Source: CAIPFQ01 sp035480615
Lineage (GTDB): Bacteria > Chlamydiota > Chlamydiia > Chlamydiales > SM23-39
Direction of reading: 5' to 3'
DNA: 21,041 bases
Assembly: GCA_035480615.1 (NCBI GenBank)
Contig: DATIHO010000017.1
Span: 1-21,041 of the forward strand
The position numbers and the translations under genes are program-made. Within the stretch, counting starts at the first letter, position 1; every line of letters starts with the position of its first letter. Below are positions 1-7,466 of the stretch, in pieces. Under the pieces are notes generated by a model. It searched no databases, had not been told where the DNA came from, and saw only the letters and a list, made by a program, of their open reading frames with translations.

Positions 1-626
1 AAGGCCGCGTCCAAGTCAATGGCGAAACGGTCAAAATCCCTCAAACTCTAGTAGACTGGCAATCCGACCATATTTTTGTCGACGGACAAAAGATTTGCAG
101 TGAGGAAGAAAAAATTTACTATATGCTCAATAAGCCAAAAGGCTTCATTTGCACGAGCGTCAGGCCAGGCAATAAGCCGATCGTTCTGGATCTTTTTCCA
201 AATCGGGAAAAACGGCTTTTTACTGTTGGTCGACTCGACAAGGAAAGCCAGGGCCTCCTCCTTGTAACCAATGATGGGCAATTTGCAAATCAAGTCATCC
301 ATCCCCGCCACCGAATTATCAAAGAGTATATTGTCAAAACGGCCCAAGAAATTACTGTAGATTCCTTGGAAACCTTATCTGAAGGAGCGAGAGTCGATGA
401 TCGATGGGTCCGTCCCGTCTCCGTTTCCAAAGTGCGCCGGGGGACAGTTCGGATCCTGGTGAAAGAGGGCAAAAAACACGAAGTCCGGATCCTCGCCGAA
501 AAAGCCGCTCTTGACGTCTTGGAACTCACTCGGATCCGCATTGGCGGACTCGTTCTCGGCTCTTTGGCCACAGGGGCGTTTCGAACGCTTTCCGAAAGAG
601 ATCGACAGTTGCTCTTTTCTCGTTAA
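1..626 (+). CDS. rRNA pseudouridine synthase, RsuA/RluB family (5' partial)
   Basis: The enzyme isomerises a uridine of rRNA to pseudouridine. The reading frame is open back to base 3, before the first internal ATG at 123, and encodes GRVQVNGETV and FVDGQKI. These look like the end of an N-terminal S4 RNA-binding domain and the linker to the catalytic domain. The gene therefore starts upstream of the window and 123 is not its start. The catalytic domain shows MLNKPKGFICT, the GRLDKESQGLLLVTNDG motif with the family's catalytic Asp in RLD, and the C-terminal LTRIRIGGLVLGSLATGAFR, all typical of RsuA/RluB/RluE/RluF. About 207 residues are visible. RluB (23S) and RsuA (16S) cannot be told apart here. 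The PiT gene follows 110 bp downstream on the same strand. Confidence 0.9.
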   Translation, partial: GRVQVNGETVKIPQTLVDWQSDHIFVDGQKICSEEEKIYYMLNKPKGFICTSVRPGNKPIVLDLFPNREKRLFTVGRLDKESQGLLLVTNDGQFANQVIHPRHRIIKEYIVKTAQEITVDSLETLSEGARVDDRWVRPVSVSKVRRGTVRILVKEGKKHEVRILAEKAALDVLELTRIRIGGLVLGSLATGAFRTLSERDRQLLFSR

Positions 627-696
627 TCCTTTATCCTTTTTCTCAATGTTGACCACCGCGCGGCTATTTGGAACATCTCCTTTTGCCCCTTTGCAA

Positions 697-708
697 ATCC
701 ACGTGGAT
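697..708. promoter_or_regulatory. 12-bp perfect palindrome upstream of the PiT gene
   Basis: ATCCACGTGGAT is a perfect 12-bp inverted repeat in the 110-bp gap between the pseudouridine synthase and the phosphate permease, 28 bp before the permease ATG. It could be an operator half-site pair. A single palindrome of this length may also be chance, and I know of no regulator to assign to it. Confidence 0.2.
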
Positions 709-736
709 CACTCACTTCACGCACACCAAAATCTCA

Positions 737-2161
737 ATGGATATTAGCCTCTCTTTAAAAACGATCACTCTTTTTCTTGGATTTTACATGGCTTGGACCA
801 TTGGGGCAAATGATGTCGCCAATGCGATGGGCACGTCGGTCGGATCTAAAGCTCTCTCTTTAAAAAGGGCGGTGATCATTGCCGCTATTCTCGAATTTGC
901 AGGCGCTTTTTTTGTTGGATCCAATGTGTCCGAAACGATTCAAACAGGGATCATCGATCCGACGATTTTCCAGTCACAGCCCCTGGTGTTTGTCCTTGGA
1001 ATGATGGGGTCTATGCTCGCGACCGGAATCCTTTTGCAATTGGCCTCGTATTATTATCTTCCCATTTCCACCACCCACTCCATTGTGGGCGCGGTCACTG
1101 GCTTCGGCATTGCAATCGGCGGTTTTCATGCTATCCAATGGACAGAAATAGGATGGATTGCCGCGAGCTGGATCATTTCACCTATGATAAGCGGGATCAT
1201 TTCCTATCTGACCTTTCTCTTCATTCAAAAAAAAATCCTCTGTGCCATTCATCCTGTCGAAGCCATTTTGAAAACGGCCCCTTTTTTCACCTTTCTTTGT
1301 TGCAATCTCATGATTTTTAGCCTTTTTTATCATGGACTTTCCAATCTACAGCTCGATTTTTCCCTGATTTTTTCGATCTGTATTTCCTGCGCGATCAGCC
1401 TAATTTTCGCCTTTTGCTGTTATCTTCTTATCCGAAAAATGATATCGCCTGCCGATGATCTAATCCCTGTAGGTTTTCATTCCGCCCAGATAATCAATCT
1501 CGAAAAAGCACTCCACCACATCCAATTCGTTCACCTTTCCAACCGAAGCCAATCTCATAGCTCGAAGATCTCTCGCATTCTGGCAGAAGTACAAAACTTA
1601 AGCGATGAGGTGAAAAAAGAAGCCCCGCGTCAAGGGATCGGCGCACAACACTCTTCTGTAGAAAAAACGTTTGTTTTTTTGCAAATTCTCAGCGCATGCC
1701 TTGTCGCTTTTGCTCACGGAGCAAATGATGTAGCCAATGCCATCGGCCCGGTAGCGGCCGTGTTTTCCGTGTTCAAAACCAATGCGCTCCCAACATATAC
1801 CTCAATCCCTACCTGGCTTTTGACACTTGGCGGATCCGGAGTCATCATCGGCCTTGCGACATGGGGCTGGCGCGTCATGGAGACGATTGGCCAGAAAATC
1901 ACAGAACTCACGCCTGCAAAAGGGTTTGCCGCCGAATTTGGAGCGGCTGCCACAATTCTTGCCGCTTCCAAATTAGGTTTGCCCATTTCCACAACCCACG
2001 CTCTCGTCGGGGCGGTTGTCGGTGTCGGAATGGCCACAGGACTTCAAACTCTCAACCTTCAAACGATGAAAGAGATCAGTGTTTCCTGGCTGGTCACTAT
2101 CCCTCTTTGCGCCATTTTAAGTATTTTGATGTTCCATCTTCTCGCCTGGATCTTCCTTTAA
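737..2161 (+). CDS. PiT-family inorganic phosphate permease
   Basis: Inner-membrane phosphate (probably metal-phosphate/H+) symporter of the PiT/PHO-4 family. The duplicated family signature is clear: TIGANDVANAMGTSVGSKA near residue 20 and AHGANDVANAIGPVAAVFS near residue 333, each later followed by a PISTTHSIVGAV or PISTTHALVGAV motif. There are many hydrophobic segments, with a more polar loop in the middle (about residues 235-310). At 474 residues it is near the usual PiT length. I prefer ATG 737 because a longer reading from TTG 668 adds 23 residues that do not look membrane-related and precede the conserved N-terminus. No strong Shine-Dalgarno sequence is visible. The glycogen phosphorylase ATG lies 39 bp downstream on the same strand, so the two may be co-transcribed. 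Linking phosphate import to phosphorolysis of glycogen is plausible but inferred. Confidence 0.93.
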   Translation: MDISLSLKTITLFLGFYMAWTIGANDVANAMGTSVGSKALSLKRAVIIAAILEFAGAFFVGSNVSETIQTGIIDPTIFQSQPLVFVLGMMGSMLATGILLQLASYYYLPISTTHSIVGAVTGFGIAIGGFHAIQWTEIGWIAASWIISPMISGIISYLTFLFIQKKILCAIHPVEAILKTAPFFTFLCCNLMIFSLFYHGLSNLQLDFSLIFSICISCAISLIFAFCCYLLIRKMISPADDLIPVGFHSAQIINLEKALHHIQFVHLSNRSQSHSSKISRILAEVQNLSDEVKKEAPRQGIGAQHSSVEKTFVFLQILSACLVAFAHGANDVANAIGPVAAVFSVFKTNALPTYTSIPTWLLTLGGSGVIIGLATWGWRVMETIGQKITELTPAKGFAAEFGAAATILAASKLGLPISTTHALVGAVVGVGMATGLQTLNLQTMKEISVSWLVTIPLCAILSILMFHLLAWIFL

Positions 2162-2200
2162 AGATTGCAAATTGCATCGAAAAGCAGTTTGATAAAAATA

Positions 2201-4735
2201 ATGGACGACACGAATGAAGCGGAAGAAATTTTAGCCCAAAAAATCCGCCATCTCATCATTACTTCTTCAGGAAAGACTTGCGATGAAGCAACCACTGAGG
2301 AATTTTATCAAGCTTTTTGCACCGCTTTGCACGAAGAGGTAATGATCAACTGGACTGCCGCCAATCATACTTTCGAGCATGGGAAAGTCCGAATGGCCTT
2401 TTTGCTATCCATGGAATACCTCCCAGGAAGATTGCTGAACCACAACATTTCGAATCTGGGCGCGGACAAGCTCGTTCAAGGAGTGTTAACCAAATTGCAC
2501 CGAAGTCTCAATCAGCTTCTTTGCTGTGAAAGTGAAGCGGGCCTTGGGAATGGAGGGCTTGGACGTCTTTCCTCCTGTTTTCTCGATTCTTTAGCAACTC
2601 TCCGCTATCCCGCGCGCGGATATGGCCTTCGCTATCAATACGGGATATTCGAACAGGAAGTATGGGACGGGATGCAAGTGGAAAAACCCGACCCCTGGCT
2701 GTTGAATGCAAATCCTTGGGAACAAAGGCGCGATACCCACTGCTTTAACGTCCATTTTAAGGGACGCCCTTTTTTGGTAAACAATAAAAATGGAGAGGAG
2801 GTCGAACTTTTAGAAGATTATGAAGAAGTCCGTGCGCTCCCTTTTGAAATGCCGATTATTGGATATAACGAATCCTCGGATTACTCTGTCATCTCTCTTA
2901 GGCTCTGGTCTACAAAAGAATCGCCGCGCAATTTTCAATTGCAACGGTTCAATGCCGGATTTTTTGAGCAGGCCGCGGAAAACGTCTCGCTAACCGACGT
3001 CCTTTATCCCAATGATGACAACGAAATGGGAAAAAGAATCCGTTTAAAACAGGAATTTTTATTGGTTTCCGCCTCTTTGCAAGATATTTTGCAAAGGACT
3101 TTGCGTATTTTCGGCAATCTCAGTGTTTTATCCGATAAAGTCCGGATCCAAATCAATGACACTCATCCCGCCCTGATGATTGCGGAGTTGATCCGCATCC
3201 TCATAAAAGATTACGACTTTTCATGGAAAGATGCGCGGGACACTTGTCAGGCATGCTGCAGCTATACAAATCATACAATTCTCAAAGAATCTCTCGAAGA
3301 ATGGAGAGAAAAGCGGGTAGAGGAGCTGCTTCCACGCCAATTTCGGGTGATTCAAAAACTCAATCAGGAACTTTGCGATGCCGCCAGAAGCCGCTTTCCA
3401 AATGATGAAGAGCGGATCAAACGTATTTCGATTATTGAAAACGGGCAAATCCGGATGGCTCATCTTGCGATTTTCGGCTCTCACAAAATCAATGGAGTTG
3501 CGAAATTGCATACCCAAATCCTTAAGAAAAAAATCTTCCCGGATTTTGCTGATCTCTATCCAGAAAAATTCACATCGATTACCAATGGAATCGCTCAGCG
3601 CCGCTGGCTGTTGAATGCAAATCCCCTCCTTGCGGCGTTTATCTCGAAAAGGATCGGAAAAAGTTGGATCACCAATTTTGCGCAAATTAAAAACCTGGAA
3701 AAATTCGCCTCAGATCCAAAATCGCAAGAGGAATTTCTCCAGATCAAGAAAAAAAATAAAGAAAAGCTCATCGAGTTTCTCACGCAAAAAAACCCTCTGC
3801 GCGACCGATTGGGAAAAGTGATTTCCCACTCTCCGAATTTAAGTACAGATGCCCTTTTTGATGTGCACATCAAACGATTTCACGAATACAAAAGACAACT
3901 TCTCAACGCGCTTCACCTGATTATGGTTTATCAAGAGCTTTTACAAGAGCCATCATCCAGGAAAGTCGCCCGTTTTGCTATTTTCAGCGGAAAAGCCGCG
4001 CCTGGCTACAAAATGGCCAAGCAGATTCTCGACCTAGTCTATGCTCTTGGCCGAAGCTTTTCTCAAAACGAGACCATCCAATCCCGTTTGGCGGTGGCAT
4101 TCATTGAAAATTACAATGTTTCGAAAGCAGAACTCATTATCCCTGCGGCAGACCTTTCTGAACAAATTTCTGCCGCCGGATGGGAAGCTTCAGGAACGGG
4201 AAACATGAAACTCGCAATCAATGGAGCTTTAACGATTGGAAGCGAAGATGGATCCAACATTGAAATGCATCATGCAATCACCGATCGATGGTGGCCATTT
4301 CAATTTGGCTCTGGCATGGAAGAAAATCAGCGCCCTTACAACCCAAAGGAAATTTATCAAAAAGATCTGCCCATCCGAAAGGCTGTGGACACATTAAAAC
4401 ATGGGACGTTTGCAGATTCTCAAAGAGAAAAAAAATCTTTTGGTAAACTCTTTGAATATCTCATCTCTTCTGATCCATTCCGTGTTTTAAAAGATCTTCG
4501 TTCCTATTATGAAACACAAAAAAAAGCAGAAGAATTGTTTCTTCAACCTATGTCCTGGGCTGAAACGGCGATCCAAAATATATCGAAGATGGGATCGTTT
4601 TCATCAGATGTTTCCATTCAACATTACGCCAAAGAGATCTGGAATATAGAGCCATGTCCCCTCAATGCGGCGATTTTACAAAAAGTGCGTCAAGAATATT
4701 TTGAAAATGATCGCTGCCGGATTGTAAATCATTAA
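2201..4735 (+). CDS. glgP: glycogen/starch phosphorylase
   Basis: PLP-dependent GT35 enzyme that releases glucose-1-phosphate from alpha-1,4-glucan in the cytoplasm. Diagnostic segments are EAGLGNGGLGRLSSCFLDS, YGIFEQ, IQINDTHPALMIAELIR, SYTNHTILKESLEEW, NGIAQRRWLL, VHIKRFHEYKRQLLN and the PLP site EASGTGNMKLAINGAL, where Lys670 (counting from ATG 2201) is the expected Schiff-base lysine. At 844 residues the protein has normal family length and seems intact. A TTG at 2165 would add 12 residues; I prefer ATG 2201. The gene overlaps the convergent lipoprotein gene by 4 bp. A 20-nt exact repeat at 2696-2715 and 3605-3624 encodes WLLNANP twice. Chlamydiae generally keep glycogen metabolism, which fits the proposed host. 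Confidence 0.96.
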   Translation: MDDTNEAEEILAQKIRHLIITSSGKTCDEATTEEFYQAFCTALHEEVMINWTAANHTFEHGKVRMAFLLSMEYLPGRLLNHNISNLGADKLVQGVLTKLHRSLNQLLCCESEAGLGNGGLGRLSSCFLDSLATLRYPARGYGLRYQYGIFEQEVWDGMQVEKPDPWLLNANPWEQRRDTHCFNVHFKGRPFLVNNKNGEEVELLEDYEEVRALPFEMPIIGYNESSDYSVISLRLWSTKESPRNFQLQRFNAGFFEQAAENVSLTDVLYPNDDNEMGKRIRLKQEFLLVSASLQDILQRTLRIFGNLSVLSDKVRIQINDTHPALMIAELIRILIKDYDFSWKDARDTCQACCSYTNHTILKESLEEWREKRVEELLPRQFRVIQKLNQELCDAARSRFPNDEERIKRISIIENGQIRMAHLAIFGSHKINGVAKLHTQILKKKIFPDFADLYPEKFTSITNGIAQRRWLLNANPLLAAFISKRIGKSWITNFAQIKNLEKFASDPKSQEEFLQIKKKNKEKLIEFLTQKNPLRDRLGKVISHSPNLSTDALFDVHIKRFHEYKRQLLNALHLIMVYQELLQEPSSRKVARFAIFSGKAAPGYKMAKQILDLVYALGRSFSQNETIQSRLAVAFIENYNVSKAELIIPAADLSEQISAAGWEASGTGNMKLAINGALTIGSEDGSNIEMHHAITDRWWPFQFGSGMEENQRPYNPKEIYQKDLPIRKAVDTLKHGTFADSQREKKSFGKLFEYLISSDPFRVLKDLRSYYETQKKAEELFLQPMSWAETAIQNISKMGSFSSDVSIQHYAKEIWNIEPCPLNAAILQKVRQEYFENDRCRIVNH
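2696..3624 (+). repeat. 20-nt exact direct repeat within glgP (2696-2715 and 3605-3624)
   Basis: TGGCTGTTGAATGCAAATCC occurs at 2696-2715 and again at 3605-3624, in the same codon phase, encoding W-L-L-N-A-N-P both times. The two copies lie in different, non-duplicated parts of the phosphorylase fold. This may be local gene conversion or coincidence in codon choice. Confidence 0.6.
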
Positions 4736-5487
4736 ATTTCTCCAAGACGCCATTTTTTAATGAGAACGCTCATCCTTTTTTTCTTTTTTAAAATATTGAT
4801 GCTCTTATTGAATTGCGCGAGAAGAACAGACTGCTTCCCTTTTAAAACGATGAGATGCAGACCGGCATCGCTTAACGGAGGGCCGGCGATCTTTAATTTT
4901 TTAGAAAAAAGATCCGTTACATAGCTTCCCGCAAGAACACGATCGAGAAGCACCCCTTCAATTTCGCCTTGGCTTAGCGCTTCGAGCAAATCGGGAGCGG
5001 TTGGATAATTTCGAACCATCAAACCTTCATATTTTTGAAGAAGAAGGACTGCAGGATCGCCAACAATCACCCCAATGTGCTCGCTACTCATCTTATCTAA
5101 ACTATTTTTAGCAGATCCTTCCGGAACAATTAAAACCGGGCCTAAATCGAGAAAATTGTGCGAAAAATCATAGAGATTTAAATTAAATTCATGTGGGGGC
5201 AGAGAGGAAAGGATTGCCTGATAACGCCCCTGCTTCAATCCTTCCAAAAGATTGTCCCAATTCGCCGTAATCCGTTCAAATTCCAATTTATTTTGCTGTG
5301 CGACATCGAGAAGGAATTCTTCAACAAACCCATTGACATAAGAGTTTTGCATTCCAAAATTGATAGGATACCAATAAGGATCCACTCCGATTTTAAGAGG
5401 GCCGGAAAACAACCCTTTTGAATTGCAGCCGGCTCCGAAAAACAACAAAATCCCAGTGAACAAAGAAACAGTAAAAAACCTAAACAT
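4732..5487 (-). CDS. amino-acid-type ABC transporter solute-binding lipoprotein (SBP_bac_3)
   Basis: Probably a periplasmic, lipid-anchored substrate-binding protein of the polar amino acid family (ArtJ/GlnH-like). The N-terminus MFRFFTVSLFTGILLFFGAGC is a lipoprotein signal with a relaxed lipobox and Cys21 as the likely acylated residue. The mature part begins LKIGVDPYWYPINF and continues with GFVEEFLLDVAQ, a WDNLLEGLKQGRYQAILSSL segment and IGVIVGDPA, the usual order for this fold. The end ...SVLIKKWRLGEI resembles the closing helix of the family. It has 251 residues. Ligand not determinable; no permease or ATPase gene is adjacent. The stop overlaps the glgP stop by 4 bp in convergent orientation. 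A purine-rich AGGA lies about 10 bp before the ATG. A TIR-like TATACCC string precedes the start and is discussed under rejected items. Confidence 0.82.
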   Translation of the reverse strand: MFRFFTVSLFTGILLFFGAGCNSKGLFSGPLKIGVDPYWYPINFGMQNSYVNGFVEEFLLDVAQQNKLEFERITANWDNLLEGLKQGRYQAILSSLPPHEFNLNLYDFSHNFLDLGPVLIVPEGSAKNSLDKMSSEHIGVIVGDPAVLLLQKYEGLMVRNYPTAPDLLEALSQGEIEGVLLDRVLAGSYVTDLFSKKLKIAGPPLSDAGLHLIVLKGKQSVLLAQFNKSINILKKKKRMSVLIKKWRLGEI

Positions 5488-5529
5488 TTTGGGTATATCC
5501 TATATGATCATCTTTTAGTTTGCAAAATT

Positions 5530-5580
5530 TTCAGAAATCGATTTTCGGCGCTTTGAACCCGCCCAAAGGCCAACTTCTGA
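5530..5580 (+). repeat. fragment of the 19973-20139 palindromic element family
   Basis: This 51-bp stretch matches 20074-20124 at 49 of 51 positions (two transitions, by hand alignment). It corresponds to most of one arm of the 167-bp palindromic element near pal, without the opposite arm or the outer end. It lies in the 152-bp divergent intergenic region between the binding lipoprotein and the DUF818 gene, just upstream of the latter's predicted promoter. It is most simply a truncated copy of the element. Confidence 0.85.
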
Positions 5581-5603
5581 AGTTTCAAATACTTTTTTAA
5601 TTC

Positions 5604-5632
5604 TTTACAAAACACCTTTAATCTTTTATACT
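5604..5632 (+). promoter_or_regulatory. sigma70-like promoter for the DUF818 gene
   Basis: TTTACA (5604-5609) and TATACT (5627-5632) are separated by exactly 17 bp, close to consensus for a housekeeping sigma factor. The predicted transcript start is about 5639, essentially at the ATG at 5640, so the mRNA would be leaderless or translation would begin further downstream. Confidence 0.6.
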
Positions 5633-5639
5633 TTCCGGC

Positions 5640-6821
5640 ATGTCTATTTCATCTATATCTTGTGTTGATCAAGCTTTTTTCGAAATCGATAAGGAGGATG
5701 CGGTAGAATCCTCAGCACGGAAAACACAAACGGTTTGGGCCCGGCTGTATGGCATTGCCTGTGCCCCATTCATAACTATTGTTCATATCCTTAGAAGCTC
5801 CATTGGGGCCGTCATTCGCGATGCATTCATATTCCCCTTAAAGTGCTCCTGGATCGCACGTTGGGAAATGGTGAAAAACCAGATGGAAATCGAAGAAGCC
5901 TATAGTCGCGATTTTTGGAATCCTGCAAAACCATTGGACCCCAATTGTCAGGATCAGGCCAAAATCCGGGAAAAATTCGCCCCGCCCGTAGACAAAGTCT
6001 TTCCCATCCAATTAAAAAACGGCAAAACAGTGGAAATCACCTGCAGAATTATGCAGACGAAAAACATGAGCGATAAGTGTTATAATTTTATCCAGGTATC
6101 GGGGCTTTATTCGACAATTTATAATAATATCACAGGCATCCATCCCTATTTATCGGCTTATTTAAATGCAGAAGAAGACGATAGCCAATTGCCTCCAGCA
6201 CGCTTCATTATTATCAGCCAAAATAATATTAATTACACACCTGCCGATATGGATGAAGCAGGATGGATCCTTTTAGCCACTTTAAAATTAATGCAAAAAG
6301 AATTCGGAGAAATCGATCAACTTGTCGCCCACTCGCTGGGGACTGTCTTTATGTCCAATGCTCTCAAACAGGTCAATGACCCAAAATGTCTTCCTAGAAA
6401 TATTTGCCTGGACCGCGGTCCGATTTCAAGCTGGGAAGTGAGTAAAAAGTATTTGTGGGGCCTTGGCCGCCTCTTTTACCTCTTCGTAGAAGCGAGCGGA
6501 TGGACCTCAGATGTCGAGCAAAATGTCGTTGATTTTTGTCAAAAATGGACAGATCGGCCCGATTTAGTCATTACAGGGGTAGAGAAGGATCACTATTTTT
6601 CCGGAAGCGCGAACTTATGCCTTGGGGAAAAAATCAGGCAAATCGGAAAGATCCATGTATTGGTATTCAACCCTCCCTTGCAATTCATCCATGAAAACGC
6701 GCACCATAACCTAAGGCCCGATTTCCTCAATGGCACTTATCTCGCGAACGAATCCAGTTTTATGGCCGAACATGAAACCCTGCCAGGGGCTCTGATCCGC
6801 CATTCTCTTTACCGTTCTTAG
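5640..6821 (+). CDS. chlamydial CHLPS/DUF818-type protein, alpha/beta-hydrolase-like
   Basis: This 393-residue protein resembles the Chlamydia-restricted CHLPS (DUF818) family of unknown function. Residues about 32-75 are hydrophobic with basic residues (GIACAPFITIVHILRSSIGA...), suggesting membrane association. Further on, IIISQNNINYTPADMDEAGW precedes a long helix and then LVAHSLGTVFMSNAL. That is a lipase-like nucleophile elbow (x-H-S-x-G with Ser about 232) placed as in serine alpha/beta hydrolases. His residues near the C-terminus (FIHENAHHNL) could complete a catalytic triad. ATG 5640 is the first start after an upstream sigma70-like promoter, and no Shine-Dalgarno sequence is seen. The family assignment is from recall of sequence style, and the hydrolase activity is inferred. 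Confidence 0.7.
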   Translation: MSISSISCVDQAFFEIDKEDAVESSARKTQTVWARLYGIACAPFITIVHILRSSIGAVIRDAFIFPLKCSWIARWEMVKNQMEIEEAYSRDFWNPAKPLDPNCQDQAKIREKFAPPVDKVFPIQLKNGKTVEITCRIMQTKNMSDKCYNFIQVSGLYSTIYNNITGIHPYLSAYLNAEEDDSQLPPARFIIISQNNINYTPADMDEAGWILLATLKLMQKEFGEIDQLVAHSLGTVFMSNALKQVNDPKCLPRNICLDRGPISSWEVSKKYLWGLGRLFYLFVEASGWTSDVEQNVVDFCQKWTDRPDLVITGVEKDHYFSGSANLCLGEKIRQIGKIHVLVFNPPLQFIHENAHHNLRPDFLNGTYLANESSFMAEHETLPGALIRHSLYRS

Positions 6822-6852
6822 AAATAGATTATCACTAGCATAGGATTGATTT

Positions 6853-7362
6853 ATGGCAAAAAAGAGAAGGCCTACTCATCCAGGAGAAATTCTTGATGAG
6901 GATTACATTAAGCCGCTTAATCTGAATTTGCAAAAACTTGCTGACAGATTGGGGATTGCGAGGAACACTTTGTTTAAGATCAGGTGTGGCACGGCAAGAG
7001 TCACTCCTGCACTTGCTCTTTCTTTAGCAGAAGCTTTTGATCTCGCCAAGCAACTGGGCTATCGCACTTATCTCTACTTCATTGCTACAGAAGATCCAAC
7101 GATTAACATTTCTCGTGTTCAATTCCGAGTAGACCATGGTGGGCACTCAGTGCCTAAAGAAAAAATGATCGAACGTTACAAACGATCCATAGAACTGCTC
7201 ATGCTGGCCATACACTCATCAAATCGCGCCTATATCTTCGATAACTCTCGTGAGCAACCGATTTGGATTGCTGAAATTACCGATGGAAAAGCTTTGGAAA
7301 CAAAAACTGAGGAGTTGCCTTACTGGTTTAAGCGAGCTGTTGGAGATAGATTGAAGTATTAG
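6853..7362 (+). CDS. chimeric HigA-type antitoxin / zeta-toxin-like kinase C-terminal remnant
   Basis: The 169-residue ORF joins two unrelated families. Residues about 1-67 are a HigA-type helix-turn-helix antitoxin (HPGEILDEDYIKPLNLN, QKLADRLGIARNTLFKI, RVTPALALSLAEAFD). Residues about 68-169 (LAKQLGYRTYLYFIATEDP, NISRVQFRVDHGGHSVP, RAYIFDNSREQPIWIAEITD, ELPYWFKRAV) match the C-terminal half of zeta-toxin/AAA-type P-loop kinases. The antitoxin breaks off just before its usual ...PEFWLNLQ end. The kinase part has no Walker A P-loop and none of its N-terminal catalytic region, so it should be inactive as a kinase. The join is near base 7050. An AGGA about 7 bp before the ATG gives it a plausible ribosome-binding site. 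It is probably a deletion product of two toxin-antitoxin-like genes. The ORF is intact, so a DNA-binding product could still be made. Confidence 0.8.
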   Translation: MAKKRRPTHPGEILDEDYIKPLNLNLQKLADRLGIARNTLFKIRCGTARVTPALALSLAEAFDLAKQLGYRTYLYFIATEDPTINISRVQFRVDHGGHSVPKEKMIERYKRSIELLMLAIHSSNRAYIFDNSREQPIWIAEITDGKALETKTEELPYWFKRAVGDRLKY

Positions 7363-7466
7363 TAGTAAAATTAGTAAGGAAAAATTCGTTTTAATGCTCG
7401 GTCACCTGGTGGGATCTACTCCCTGTTTGCAAATTTTTCTTTCATCGTGTAGCCTTTTCAAGGCTT

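Noticed and set aside
668..736. TTG-initiated extension of the PiT permease
   Set aside because: The extra 23 residues precede the conserved N-terminus, and ATG 737 fits the family.
4736..5490. Possible terminator between the convergent glgP and lipoprotein genes
   Set aside because: The genes overlap by 4 bp, and no GC-rich stem with a U-run is present at the junction.
5484..5497. TTTTGGGTATATCC beside the lipoprotein start, similar to the outer end of element C
   Set aside because: Only about 10 bases match and the orientation relative to the 5530-5580 fragment is wrong for one element; probably chance.
7420..7466. TTGCAA with a possible -10 upstream of carA
   Set aside because: The only -10 at correct spacing (TAGCCT) is too weak to support a promoter call.
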